Origin: Nitrospirota bacterium
Lineage (GTDB): Bacteria > Nitrospirota > Nitrospiria > Nitrospirales > Nitrospiraceae
Reading direction: 5' to 3'
Length of the DNA stretch: 15,007 nucleotides
NCBI GenBank assembly: GCA_016195505.1
Contig: JACPZN010000237.1
Coordinates: 1 to 15,007, forward strand
Position 1 is the first letter of the stretch. Each line of letters starts with the position of its first letter. The notes beneath the pieces were generated by a model. That model made no database searches. It was not told where the DNA came from and was given only the letters and a program-made list of their open reading frames with translations. Of the stretch, positions 7,568-14,544 are shown one piece after another. The translations under genes were made by a program, and so were the position numbers.

Positions 7568-9241
7568 CTAGCTGGTCACGGCACCTTCCGATGCGGAGGA
7601 GACGTGTCTCGAATATTTCGCCATCACGCCTGAGGTATAGCGGGGCATTGGTTGTTTTATTTTCTTCAACCGAGCAGTCATTTCCTTCTGCGTCAGTTTG
7701 ACGTCCAGCCTACGTTTGGCGATATCGAATATGATCGCGTCGCCATTTTTCACGGCGGCGATCGGCCCGCCTTTCACGGCTTCCGGCGCGACATGCCCGG
7801 CCATCAGCCCGTGCGTCGCACCGGAAAACCGCCCATCGGTAAGCAGCGCGACCGACTCGCCGAGTCCGGCTCCGACGATCGCTGCGGTCACGCCGAGCAT
7901 CTCGCGCATGCCTGGCCCGCCTGAGGGGCCTTCGTAGCGGATCACGACGACATCGCCGGCCTTAATTTGGTTGGCCTTCACGGCGACGAACGCATCTTCT
8001 TCCCGATCGTAGACCTTTGCGGGACCCCGGAACTTCATCATGGAGTGCCCGGCCACTTTCACGACGCAGCCTTCGGGCGCGAGGTTGCCCTTTAAGATCA
8101 CCATTCCGCCTGTCGGCTTGATCGGGTTCGAGAATGGTCGCAACACCTGTTGCCCAGGTTTTTCCTTGGCTTTACCGGCCTCTTCGCCGATGGTTCTGCC
8201 AGTGACGGTCAGCTGATTGGCATGCAGAATACCAGCATCCACCAGCCGCTTGGCGACAAGCGTGGTGCCGCCTGCGGTGAATAGGTCCGCTGCGGTGAAA
8301 CGGCCCCCCGGCTTGAGATCGGCAAGTAACGGCACCTTACGGTTGATTTTGTCGAAATCGTCGATGGTGAGTTTGATACCCATTTCACGGGCCACCGCGA
8401 GCAGGTGCAACACGGCGTTCGTCGACCCACCGGTTGTCGCGACCGATGCAATCGCATTCTCGAGCGACTTGCGGGTGATGATTTGCTTGGGCCGCAGATC
8501 ATTCTTGATCAGCTCCATGACCATCCTGCCGCACTCGAACGCGACATCGTCCTTGTGCGCATCCATGGCGGGCACACCGTTGCGACCCATTGGAGAGATA
8601 CCAAGGAACTCGAAGGCAATGGCCATCGTATTGGCAGTGAACTGTCCACCGCAAGCGCCAGGTCCTGGACACGCATGGTCTTCCAGATCCTTGAGCTCAG
8701 CATTTGTCATCTTGCCAGAAGCATGTTTACCCACGGCTTCGAAAACGTCCTGAATAGTCACGTCGTGGCCTTGAAACTGCCCCGGCATGATCGAACCGCC
8801 ATAGAGCATCACGGACGGCAGATTAAGCCGGGCGAGCGCCATCACCGTCCCAGGAATCGTTTTGTCACAACCGGAGAGTGCCACAACCGCATCAAACAAG
8901 TGGCCACGTGCCACGAGTTCGATCGAGTCCGCAATCACTTCGCGGCTGATCAGCGACGCCTTCATGCCTTCAGTCCCCATCGAAATGCCGTCCGATACGG
9001 CGATAGTATTGAATTCGATCGGAGTCCCACCGGCGGCGCGGATACCGGCCTTCACCCGCTCCGAAAGCCGGCGCAAATGGAAATTGCAGGGCATCACCTC
9101 AATCCAAGTGTTGGCGACGCCGACGATCGGTTTCGACAGATCTTCATCCGTAAACCCGACTGCTTTCAGCATCGCGCGGGCCGGCGCGCGGCCTGGGCCA
9201 ACTAGAAGATCATGACTTTTGAGCTTCAACTCTTTCGGCAT
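7568..9241 (-). CDS. ilvD: dihydroxy-acid dehydratase
   Basis: IlvD removes water from 2,3-dihydroxy-isovalerate and 2,3-dihydroxy-3-methylvalerate to give the 2-keto acids used for valine, isoleucine and leucine; it acts in the cytoplasm and needs Mg2+ and an Fe-S cluster. The 557-residue length is normal. The three cluster cysteines are C52 in MPCN, C125 in SGCDKT and C197 in GPGACGGQ, the pattern of the [2Fe-2S]-type enzymes. Other family marks are DGISMGTEGM, TTGGSTNAVLH, GGMVILKGNLAPEG, YEGPSGGPGMREM and TDGRFSGATHG near the C-terminus. The start ATG has GGA about 10 bases upstream. It follows the Spy-like gene on the same strand by 66 bases. No leucine-rich leader or T-box was seen in that short gap. 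No other ilv or leu gene is in the window. Confidence 0.97.
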   Translation of the reverse strand: MPKELKLKSHDLLVGPGRAPARAMLKAVGFTDEDLSKPIVGVANTWIEVMPCNFHLRRLSERVKAGIRAAGGTPIEFNTIAVSDGISMGTEGMKASLISREVIADSIELVARGHLFDAVVALSGCDKTIPGTVMALARLNLPSVMLYGGSIMPGQFQGHDVTIQDVFEAVGKHASGKMTNAELKDLEDHACPGPGACGGQFTANTMAIAFEFLGISPMGRNGVPAMDAHKDDVAFECGRMVMELIKNDLRPKQIITRKSLENAIASVATTGGSTNAVLHLLAVAREMGIKLTIDDFDKINRKVPLLADLKPGGRFTAADLFTAGGTTLVAKRLVDAGILHANQLTVTGRTIGEEAGKAKEKPGQQVLRPFSNPIKPTGGMVILKGNLAPEGCVVKVAGHSMMKFRGPAKVYDREEDAFVAVKANQIKAGDVVVIRYEGPSGGPGMREMLGVTAAIVGAGLGESVALLTDGRFSGATHGLMAGHVAPEAVKGGPIAAVKNGDAIIFDIAKRRLDVKLTQKEMTARLKKIKQPMPRYTSGVMAKYSRHVSSASEGAVTS

Positions 9242-9307
9242 GATGTTGTCACGTTCCTTTTTTTCTCTCGTCCTTAGATCTTGACTTTTGTATTAGTCAC
9301 ATGAGGG

Positions 9308-9955
9308 TTACTGCACAGACATGTTGCTCGGAGGAGAGGGAGGGACGGCGCCGCCGGAACCCTCATGAGGATTTTTCCCGTGAGGATTGGCACCATATGG
9401 CATCGTGCCCCCATGCGGTGCCCCGTGGCCCATGGCCCCTCCTTTGTGCTGCTGCATCACCTTCTCATGTTCAGCTTTTTCCTTTGCGCGCTGCTCAGGG
9501 GTCAGCAGACCCAGGACTTCACGGCGTGTCTTGATAGAGGTCATACGCAGCGCAACCTGAAGATCTTCGCTCTGTTTCAGCTTGGCTTCAATCGCGCCGA
9601 GATCGGACTTCTCATCATCGGTGAGTGCTTTCAGTTCGCGTTCGGCGATTTGGATATCGGCCTCTGCCTTGATACGCGCCTTGTCGAGATTCAACTGTGT
9701 ATCCTTCAGCTTAGCGAGTTGATCGGCAGTGAGTCCGATGTCCTTCTCATGTTTGAGAAGATGCCTGATCAGATGGCCAGTGCCGCTGTGCATCATGCCT
9801 TTGCCATAGCCCCCCATGGCACCGTGGGCGCCGCTGACATGTCCATCTTTGCCGTAGTAGCCAGGCTCATTCGCCCACGTACCCGAGACTCCAATCGCCA
9901 GCATACCGGCTAGCGATACGCCGAGTGTCGCCATCATCTTAGTTCTTCGCTTCAT
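9308..9955 (-). CDS. periplasmic Spy/CpxP-like protein with Gly/His-rich ends
   Basis: A perfect AAAGGAGGA ribosome site stands 4 bases before the ATG. The 215-residue product has a signal peptide (1-28, cut after TWA). The mature protein starts with a Gly/His/Met-rich stretch (29-61), then a long helical region (about 62-165) with two LTxxQ motifs, LTADQ at 75-79 and LTPEQ at 151-155. Two LTxxQ motifs framing helices is the mark of the Spy/CpxP/CnrX-like family, which act as periplasmic chaperones or stress/metal sensors. The C-terminal tail (about 172-215) is again rich in Gly, His and Pro (GHGAPHGG, GANPHGKNPHEG) and might bind metal ions; that is inference. It lies between a disrupted region and ilvD on the same strand. 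No CpxRA-like genes are beside it. Confidence 0.85.
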   Translation of the reverse strand: MKRRTKMMATLGVSLAGMLAIGVSGTWANEPGYYGKDGHVSGAHGAMGGYGKGMMHSGTGHLIRHLLKHEKDIGLTADQLAKLKDTQLNLDKARIKAEADIQIAERELKALTDDEKSDLGAIEAKLKQSEDLQVALRMTSIKTRREVLGLLTPEQRAKEKAEHEKVMQQHKGGAMGHGAPHGGTMPYGANPHGKNPHEGSGGAVPPSPPSNMSVQ

Positions 9956-9975
9956 GAGTTCCTCCTTTAATTGTT

Positions 9976-10240
9976 AAGGCCGCTGAATAGAGTGTGAGAT
10001 GGAATAATTATGCATAGTGAGTCCCTTCGTCCTTCAGCCCATCGAAAAGGAATTGAACACCCGAAGCGACCAGCAGGAGAGCCATGAGTGGGTAGCATTG
10101 TTCGTGTCGTGCTCAGCCATTTGGAGCCGATGGCGCCGAACGCCGTGTGTGTAGATTGCCACACCGACCAATGCAACGCAAGCGCGAGCAACAACCCTAG
10201 GCGATGAAGGTTGGAACCGTTGCAACGGGATGATCGGCAC
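9976..10240 (-). pseudogene. decayed coding remnant, perhaps MarC-family membrane protein
   Basis: No single frame gives a credible protein, but pieces in three minus-strand frames look like one membrane protein. Near 10165 one frame reads LLLALAL and the next continues as ALVGVAIYT and later AEHDTNNAT; a third frame from about 10090 reads LMALLLVASGVQFLFDGLKD and stops with HYA. The order ...TN.AT.LMALLLVA.GVQF..DGL is very like the C-terminal membrane segment of the MarC/YchE (UPF0056) family. At least one, perhaps two, frameshifts and a missing 5' part are needed. The alternative is chance open frames in a 290-base spacer; I also cannot rule out sequencing errors, since the adjacent dnaJ is broken too. 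Confidence 0.35.
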
Positions 10241-10246
10241 TATCGC

Positions 10247-11156
10247 TCATCCCTGTTGCGCCTTGGCGATCACTTCTTCTCGCGGGTCCTGATGCGGCTG
10301 CTTGGCGAGCTGTTCATACAGTTTCCGCTCATCGTCCGACATCGATGAGGGCATGACGATCTGCAAGGTGAGGAACAAATCCCCATTGCTGCCGGACGCC
10401 GTTGGCAACCCCTTTCCCTTAAGACGCAATTTGCCGTCCGCACGGCTGCCGGCCGGAATTTTCACACGCACCGGCTCGCCCAATGTCGGTGCCATCACAT
10501 CGGCCGTTGGCTCCTGGCTGCCCCTTCCCGCCCACGCGCACTCTGGTTCCATCGAGCACGCCAGCCGGAATTTTCACTTCGATCGTGTTCGACTCCATGC
10601 GGGTGCCGGAGCCAAGGCAGGCCTGGCAGGTCCGCCCCCGTATGGTCCCGCTTCCACGGCAGGTGGTACAGGGGACCGGTTCCATTAAATTGACTCGTTT
10701 GATGACACCGGACAGCACTTCCCGTAAAGACAGCTCGACGTCGGTTTCCAGATCCTCACCTTGTGAGGCAAACCCACGCGGCGCGCCGCCTCGTGCCCGT
10801 CCGCCGAACAGGTTCTCAAATATGTCGGCAAACGGCTCACCGCCAAAGGCACTGCCGCTTTCTCTACCCCCGAATCCCCGGGCCCCCGCTTGTTGCCGAG
10901 CCTTTTCGAACGCCTCGGCTTGCTCCCATTGCGCACCGTATTGATCGTACTTTTTGCGTTTGTCCGGATCGGAGAGTACTTCCTGGGCCTCGTTCAGCTC
11001 CTTGAACTTCTTTTCCATCTCTGTCTTCTTGGCGCCGCTGTGCATGTCGGGATGGTACTGGCGCGCTAGGCGTCGATAGGCCTTCTTGATGTCGTCGGTG
11101 GATGCCGTTCGGGCAAGACCGAGAACCTGATAGTAGTCGCGTGGAGTGGTGGCCAT
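10247..11156 (-). pseudogene. dnaJ: DnaJ-family co-chaperone, frame broken by internal deletion
   Basis: DnaJ proteins stimulate ATP hydrolysis by DnaK through the J domain. The first part (11156 to about 10505) has a J domain with HPD at 35-37, a Gly/Phe region (about 90-130), and the start of substrate domain I. Within this are two CxxCxGxG-type motifs, C163/C166 and C177/C180, so one zinc site instead of the usual two. After GGKGQPGANG at residue 218 this frame turns to nonsense and runs on to a stop at 10419. Family-like sequence resumes in another frame at about 10501 (VMAPTLGEPVRVKIPAG, then LRLKGKGLP, GDLFLTLQIVMP) and ends at 10247. Missing between them is the block that in relatives holds GDLYL, HP.F.R.GDDLY and LG, about 40 residues. 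So the defect is a deletion of roughly 120-130 bases not divisible by three. The start has no good ribosome site. Confidence 0.85.
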
Positions 11157-11176
11157 GAGAAGAGAAATAGTCTTTT

Positions 11177-11206
11177 CTTACGGGGAATCAAGGCCAGCTT
11201 ACGGGG
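11177..11206. repeat. two CTTACGGGG direct repeats 21 bp apart before dnaJ
   Basis: The 9-base word CTTACGGGG occurs at 11177-11185 and again at 11198-11206, exact in both copies. The step is 21 bp, two helical turns. They lie 21-50 bases upstream of the dnaJ-like start, in the 83-base gap after the TtuA-like gene. The site is not the CIRCE heat-shock operator, which is an inverted repeat of TTAGCACTC. It could be an activator or repressor site; chance is also possible. Confidence 0.35.
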
Positions 11207-11239
11207 TCATCTATCTCATTGCAAGAGCCGAACTGTGGG

Positions 11240-12178
11240 TCAGCGGGGGACGGCGGTCTTGGCCCTCGCCGTCATCTTGCAGTAGGAACAGACTTCGGCG
11301 GTGGTGGGTTGGCCGCAGGCTGAGCAGGGATGCAGGGCCGACTGATCTCTTTCCGCCATAGTCTTAGGGGATGCCTCTGGCTTACTCTGTTTGTCGAGGA
11401 ACCCCCAATAGAACACTTGCTTGGTGCCTGGCGATTCCGTCTCAAGCCGGTTCAGCACTTCCTTATAAAGGAGCGTGCGAGCACCCTTGGCCATTGGACA
11501 TTCATCGACGATGTAGTCGATCTTATTGAGGACGCAGTAGGCTGCGAGTTCGCGTTCCGTCAAGCGATAAAGCGGCTTCACTTTCTTGGCGAAGCCTTCC
11601 ACCGAGGCGGGGAGTGAGGGACCTTGCTTGTGAAGATACTCGTCCTGCCAATGCAGCACGTTGCCGAGCAGACGGGCGGCTTCGTCATCCAAATTGTGGC
11701 CGGTCGCCATCACGTTGTAACCATGCTCGATGGCTGCGCGGTTGAATTGATACCGTTTGATCGTGCCGCATGTCGAACAGGTTGGGCGATGGACCAGCAT
11801 CGCGAGTTCACTGATCCCGGCCCCTTTTTCTTGCTCGACCGTATGAATGTGCAGCGCCGCGCCATGCGAGCCGGCTACGGTCTCTGCAAAAAAGACAACT
11901 TTTCTATACGACGATTCCGAATAGTCGACGATCCCCAGGTTCACATAGAGGGCGTCGGCCTTGTAGCCCAGCTTCAGCAGAATATCCCACAGAGCCAAGC
12001 TGTCTTTCCCGCCTGAGACTGCTACGAGAATGCGGTCTTCCTTTCCGAACATCTTCTGGGACTTAATCGCCTTGGCTACTTGGTCATGGACGAAGCCATT
12101 GAAGCAGCCGTTGCAGAAGGCCGCATTGTGGCGGGGCAACTTAATTGCAGCTTTTGTTTTGCACTTGGTACAGTTCAT
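11240..12178 (-). CDS. TtuA/TtcA-family PP-loop tRNA sulfurtransferase
   Basis: Enzymes of this family use ATP to activate a tRNA base as an adenylate and replace its oxygen with sulfur: TtuA makes 5-methyl-2-thiouridine at position 54, TtcA makes 2-thiocytidine at 32. The 312-residue protein has the TtuA layout. An N-terminal zinc finger has C3/C6 and C22/C25; the PP-loop SGGKDS is at 55-60; C134 and C137 (PTCSTCG) and C227 (DECP) match the three Cys that hold a [4Fe-4S] cluster in TtuA; GHNLDDEA is at 160-167; and a C-terminal zinc finger HPCSACG...CSYC ends the protein. The two zinc fingers favour TtuA (or archaeal/eukaryal Ncs6/CTU1) over TtcA. GGGG about 7 bases before the ATG can serve as ribosome site. 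No TtuB-like sulfur carrier or TtuC-like activator is in the window. Confidence 0.88.
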   Translation of the reverse strand: MNCTKCKTKAAIKLPRHNAAFCNGCFNGFVHDQVAKAIKSQKMFGKEDRILVAVSGGKDSLALWDILLKLGYKADALYVNLGIVDYSESSYRKVVFFAETVAGSHGAALHIHTVEQEKGAGISELAMLVHRPTCSTCGTIKRYQFNRAAIEHGYNVMATGHNLDDEAARLLGNVLHWQDEYLHKQGPSLPASVEGFAKKVKPLYRLTERELAAYCVLNKIDYIVDECPMAKGARTLLYKEVLNRLETESPGTKQVFYWGFLDKQSKPEASPKTMAERDQSALHPCSACGQPTTAEVCSYCKMTARAKTAVPR

Positions 12179-12435
12179 AGGTGTCCCCGATCATACGGGC
12201 AGCATCGCGTTGATTGCAAATAGGGAAAGGCTATCCGCGGAATCCAGTCATCCCACGGATCGGCTTGAGTATCGGCAGCAGCATTACCATCTGCATTCGC
12301 ATTTGCAAAGAAGTATGGTATTAGGGGAGACTGTGCAATTGACAAAACCCATGGGAGTTGTGTTGCGTGGTGTGTTAAGATCCTCGAAGTTTTCGATCCG
12401 AATCTTCTAGTTGACATAATCATCCTTATCAGACA

Positions 12436-13083
12436 ATGAATTTTGAACTTCTAGGCCGTATCAACAAAGAATTATCAATTACCGGTAGCGTGTTCTATGA
12501 GGCGATTCTCGCTGTTTCCGAACGGGTGAACCGGAAGGTCCAGATTATTCGACTTCACTGGCACGCATCGATGATACTCCAACAGATGGAACATCTGACT
12601 GGCGAAATCGGTCAACAGATTGTCGACCAGGTCTCCCGACGATTCTTGAGCAGGAACCAACCCGACTCCGGACTAAGCACGCTCGACGCAACGCTGAGTC
12701 ACGCAACAGCTCGCGTCCATGAGTTGAAGCAGTCGCTTGTCCAGGTCGATGCGCAAATCCGCGAACTCAAACTTGAAGCGATTCATGAAGACTTGCTCTC
12801 CCTTCAACAAGACTTGAGTCTTCGAGCGGCAGGCATTGAACGGCTGACGATCACCCGCGGCGCGGCTGCGGTGGGACAGCCAATCCGTGCGCTGCCTCGA
12901 TCATCCTCGGTGCACCTCGCAACAGTTTTACGGGGGCCTTTCCTGCTAGCTCCGGCCGATGATCTTGTTTTCCGGCACGACGATATCGTCGTGTTGATTG
13001 GAGCCCAGTCGGAATTGGACCAGGTGACGGCGTGGTTTACGAGTCAATCCCCGATTAAAACCCCAGCAGCCATATCTATTTAA
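12436..13083 (+). CDS. coiled-coil protein with C-terminal TrkA-C (RCK_C) domain
   Basis: The 215-residue product has no signal peptide or membrane segment. Residues 1-130 are helical, with a likely coiled coil around 85-130 (HATARVHELKQSLVQVDAQIRELKLEAIHEDLLSLQQDL). Residues about 135-207 fit the RCK_C fold: LTITRGAAAVGQPIRAL, VHLATVLRGPFLLAPADDLVFRHDDIVVLIGAQSELDQVTAWF. RCK_C domains bind small ligands (c-di-AMP in some K+ transporters) and gate K+ channels and other transporters; they are normally linked to an RCK_N Rossmann domain or a membrane channel, and neither is here. ATG at 12436 lacks a clear ribosome site; an in-frame TGA at 12412 limits upstream choices. It is divergent from the TtuA-like gene and 63 bases before htrA. 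A role as a cytosolic ligand-sensing subunit is inference. Confidence 0.7.
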   Translation: MNFELLGRINKELSITGSVFYEAILAVSERVNRKVQIIRLHWHASMILQQMEHLTGEIGQQIVDQVSRRFLSRNQPDSGLSTLDATLSHATARVHELKQSLVQVDAQIRELKLEAIHEDLLSLQQDLSLRAAGIERLTITRGAAAVGQPIRALPRSSSVHLATVLRGPFLLAPADDLVFRHDDIVVLIGAQSELDQVTAWFTSQSPIKTPAAISI

Positions 13084-13116
13084 GATGGTAGGCACATTGC
13101 TGCTTATTCGATAGAA

Positions 13117-13143
13117 TAACGTTAGAGATTAATTGTAGCGTTA
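13117..13143. promoter_or_regulatory. inverted repeat just upstream of htrA start
   Basis: TAACGTTA at 13117-13124 and TAGCGTTA at 13136-13143 form a dyad with seven of eight positions paired and an 11-base AT-rich centre. The right arm ends 3 bases before the ATG of htrA, where a ribosome site would normally be, and no purine-rich ribosome site is visible. TAGAAT at 13112-13117 is a possible -10 box that overlaps the left arm by one base. The dyad could be an operator or an RNA hairpin that limits translation start; both are inference. Confidence 0.35.
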
Positions 13144-13146
13144 CTC

Positions 13147-14538
13147 ATGACTCGGTATCAAACAGTCTCGCGCTTGTCGATCATCCTATTGGTCTTCAGT
13201 GTATTTCTGCCGTCAACCACTGCAGCAGAAGTGCCTACCGCCGCCGCGTTGACTGACTCGCCTGGCATCCGGATGCTGGAAGAAATCCAGACCGTCATTA
13301 CCGACCTGGCCGAACAGGCCAAACCCTCGGTGGTAAACCTCTTCCCTCTTCCAAGCTCAGGCCGACCACGCGAAGGGCCGGGTGACCGCACACCGAATTC
13401 GTCTGGCTCCGGCTCCGGCCTTATTGTCGACAGCGACGGCCACATCGTCACGAATAACCATGTGGTCGGCGATGCCGTTGAGATCGAAGTGCGGCTCTCC
13501 GACAAAACCAAACTGATCGCGCAAGTGATCGGCAAGGATCCAGACACCGACCTCGCGCTGCTCAAAGTTACGGCAGATCGGCCCCTGCCCAGTGCGCGAT
13601 TTGGCGATTCCACCACCGTCAAAGTCGGTCAATGGGTGCTCGCAGTGGGCAATCCCTTTGGGCTTGACCGTACAGTAACCCTCGGTGTCGTGAGCGGCAT
13701 CGGGCGGGAGAACGTCAATCTGTCGCGCTACGAAAACTTCATTCAAACCGATGCATCGATCAATCCGGGCAATTCCGGCGGCCCACTGTTCAACCTCCGC
13801 GGTGAGGTGATCGGTATTAACACGGCGATCATCAACTTCGCCCAGGGCATCGGGTTTGCCATTCCGTCGAATATGGCTAAGCAGGTCATTGACCAGTTGT
13901 TAGCAAAGGGCAAGGTCGTACGAGGATGGCTTGGTGTCGGCATTCAACCGTTGACGGCTGAGTTAGCGAAGAAGTTCGGTGTCACGGAAGGTGAAGGGGT
14001 GCTGGTCAATGAGGTCTTCGAGAAAGATCCAGCGGCGGCGGCAGGGATTAAGCCCGGTGACATTATCGTCAAAATCGATGGCGCGGTAGTCGATTCACCG
14101 AATAAGCTGTCGCGGCTGATCGGCACGCTCGCCCCTGGCGCTACGTCGAAGATTGAAGTAGTCCGAGACCTCAAGCATCTGACTTTGGATGTCCCACTGA
14201 GTGAGCGCCGCGATGCCGCGGTTGTGGCGTCAATCCCGCAGGCCAGATCGGAGATGAAATTGGGTCTTGATGTGCAAGACCTCACGGCGGGATTGGCGGA
14301 CAAGTTCAAACTGCGCGAGTCGAAAGGCGTACTCATCACCAAAGTAGAATCCAGCAGCTTGGCTCAAGCCGAAGGCCTCCGGGAAGGCGACCTCATCAAG
14401 GAAGTGAACCGCGCAGAAGTCTCCTCTGTCGGGGAATTCACCTCCGCTATCTCGCGGGTCCGGCGCGGTGACACGGTGTTGCTCCGAGTGCTTCGGGAAA
14501 ACCGCGCATTCTACGTCGTCCTCAAGTCCACCGATTGA
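13147..14538 (+). CDS. htrA: periplasmic HtrA/DegP-type serine protease with two PDZ domains
   Basis: This enzyme degrades or refolds damaged envelope proteins and works as trimers or larger cages. The 463-residue length is normal. A signal peptide covers residues 1-27 (cut near TAA/E). The protease domain carries the triad H105 in TNNHVV, D135 in DTDLALLKV and S210 in NPGNSGGPL. The LA loop is a short Pro/Gly-rich segment (about 67-90) without the long Gln-rich insert of E. coli DegP, so it is closer to DegQ/MucD. PDZ 1 spans about 260-350 (GWLGVGIQPL, GVLVNEV, GIKPGDIIVKIDG) and PDZ 2 about 370-460 (KLGLDVQDL, GVLITKV, LREGDLIKEVN). The start is fixed by an in-frame TAG at 13123 but lacks a good ribosome site. 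It ends 6 bases before the stop of the converging EF-G gene. Confidence 0.96.
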   Translation: MTRYQTVSRLSIILLVFSVFLPSTTAAEVPTAAALTDSPGIRMLEEIQTVITDLAEQAKPSVVNLFPLPSSGRPREGPGDRTPNSSGSGSGLIVDSDGHIVTNNHVVGDAVEIEVRLSDKTKLIAQVIGKDPDTDLALLKVTADRPLPSARFGDSTTVKVGQWVLAVGNPFGLDRTVTLGVVSGIGRENVNLSRYENFIQTDASINPGNSGGPLFNLRGEVIGINTAIINFAQGIGFAIPSNMAKQVIDQLLAKGKVVRGWLGVGIQPLTAELAKKFGVTEGEGVLVNEVFEKDPAAAAGIKPGDIIVKIDGAVVDSPNKLSRLIGTLAPGATSKIEVVRDLKHLTLDVPLSERRDAAVVASIPQARSEMKLGLDVQDLTAGLADKFKLRESKGVLITKVESSSLAQAEGLREGDLIKEVNRAEVSSVGEFTSAISRVRRGDTVLLRVLRENRAFYVVLKSTD

Positions 14539-14544
14539 TGCGCC

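Noticed and set aside
8405..9205. Long open frame (266 codons) antisense to ilvD
   Set aside because: It is fully inside ilvD, whose product is unmistakable; the antisense product is His/Arg-rich without any known motif.
12339..12344. Second TTGACA upstream of the RCK_C gene as a -35 box
   Set aside because: No -10-like hexamer lies 16-18 bases downstream.
12411..12420. TTGACA as a -35 box for the RCK_C gene
   Set aside because: A -10 box at normal distance would fall at about 12434, so transcripts would begin after the ATG at 12436.
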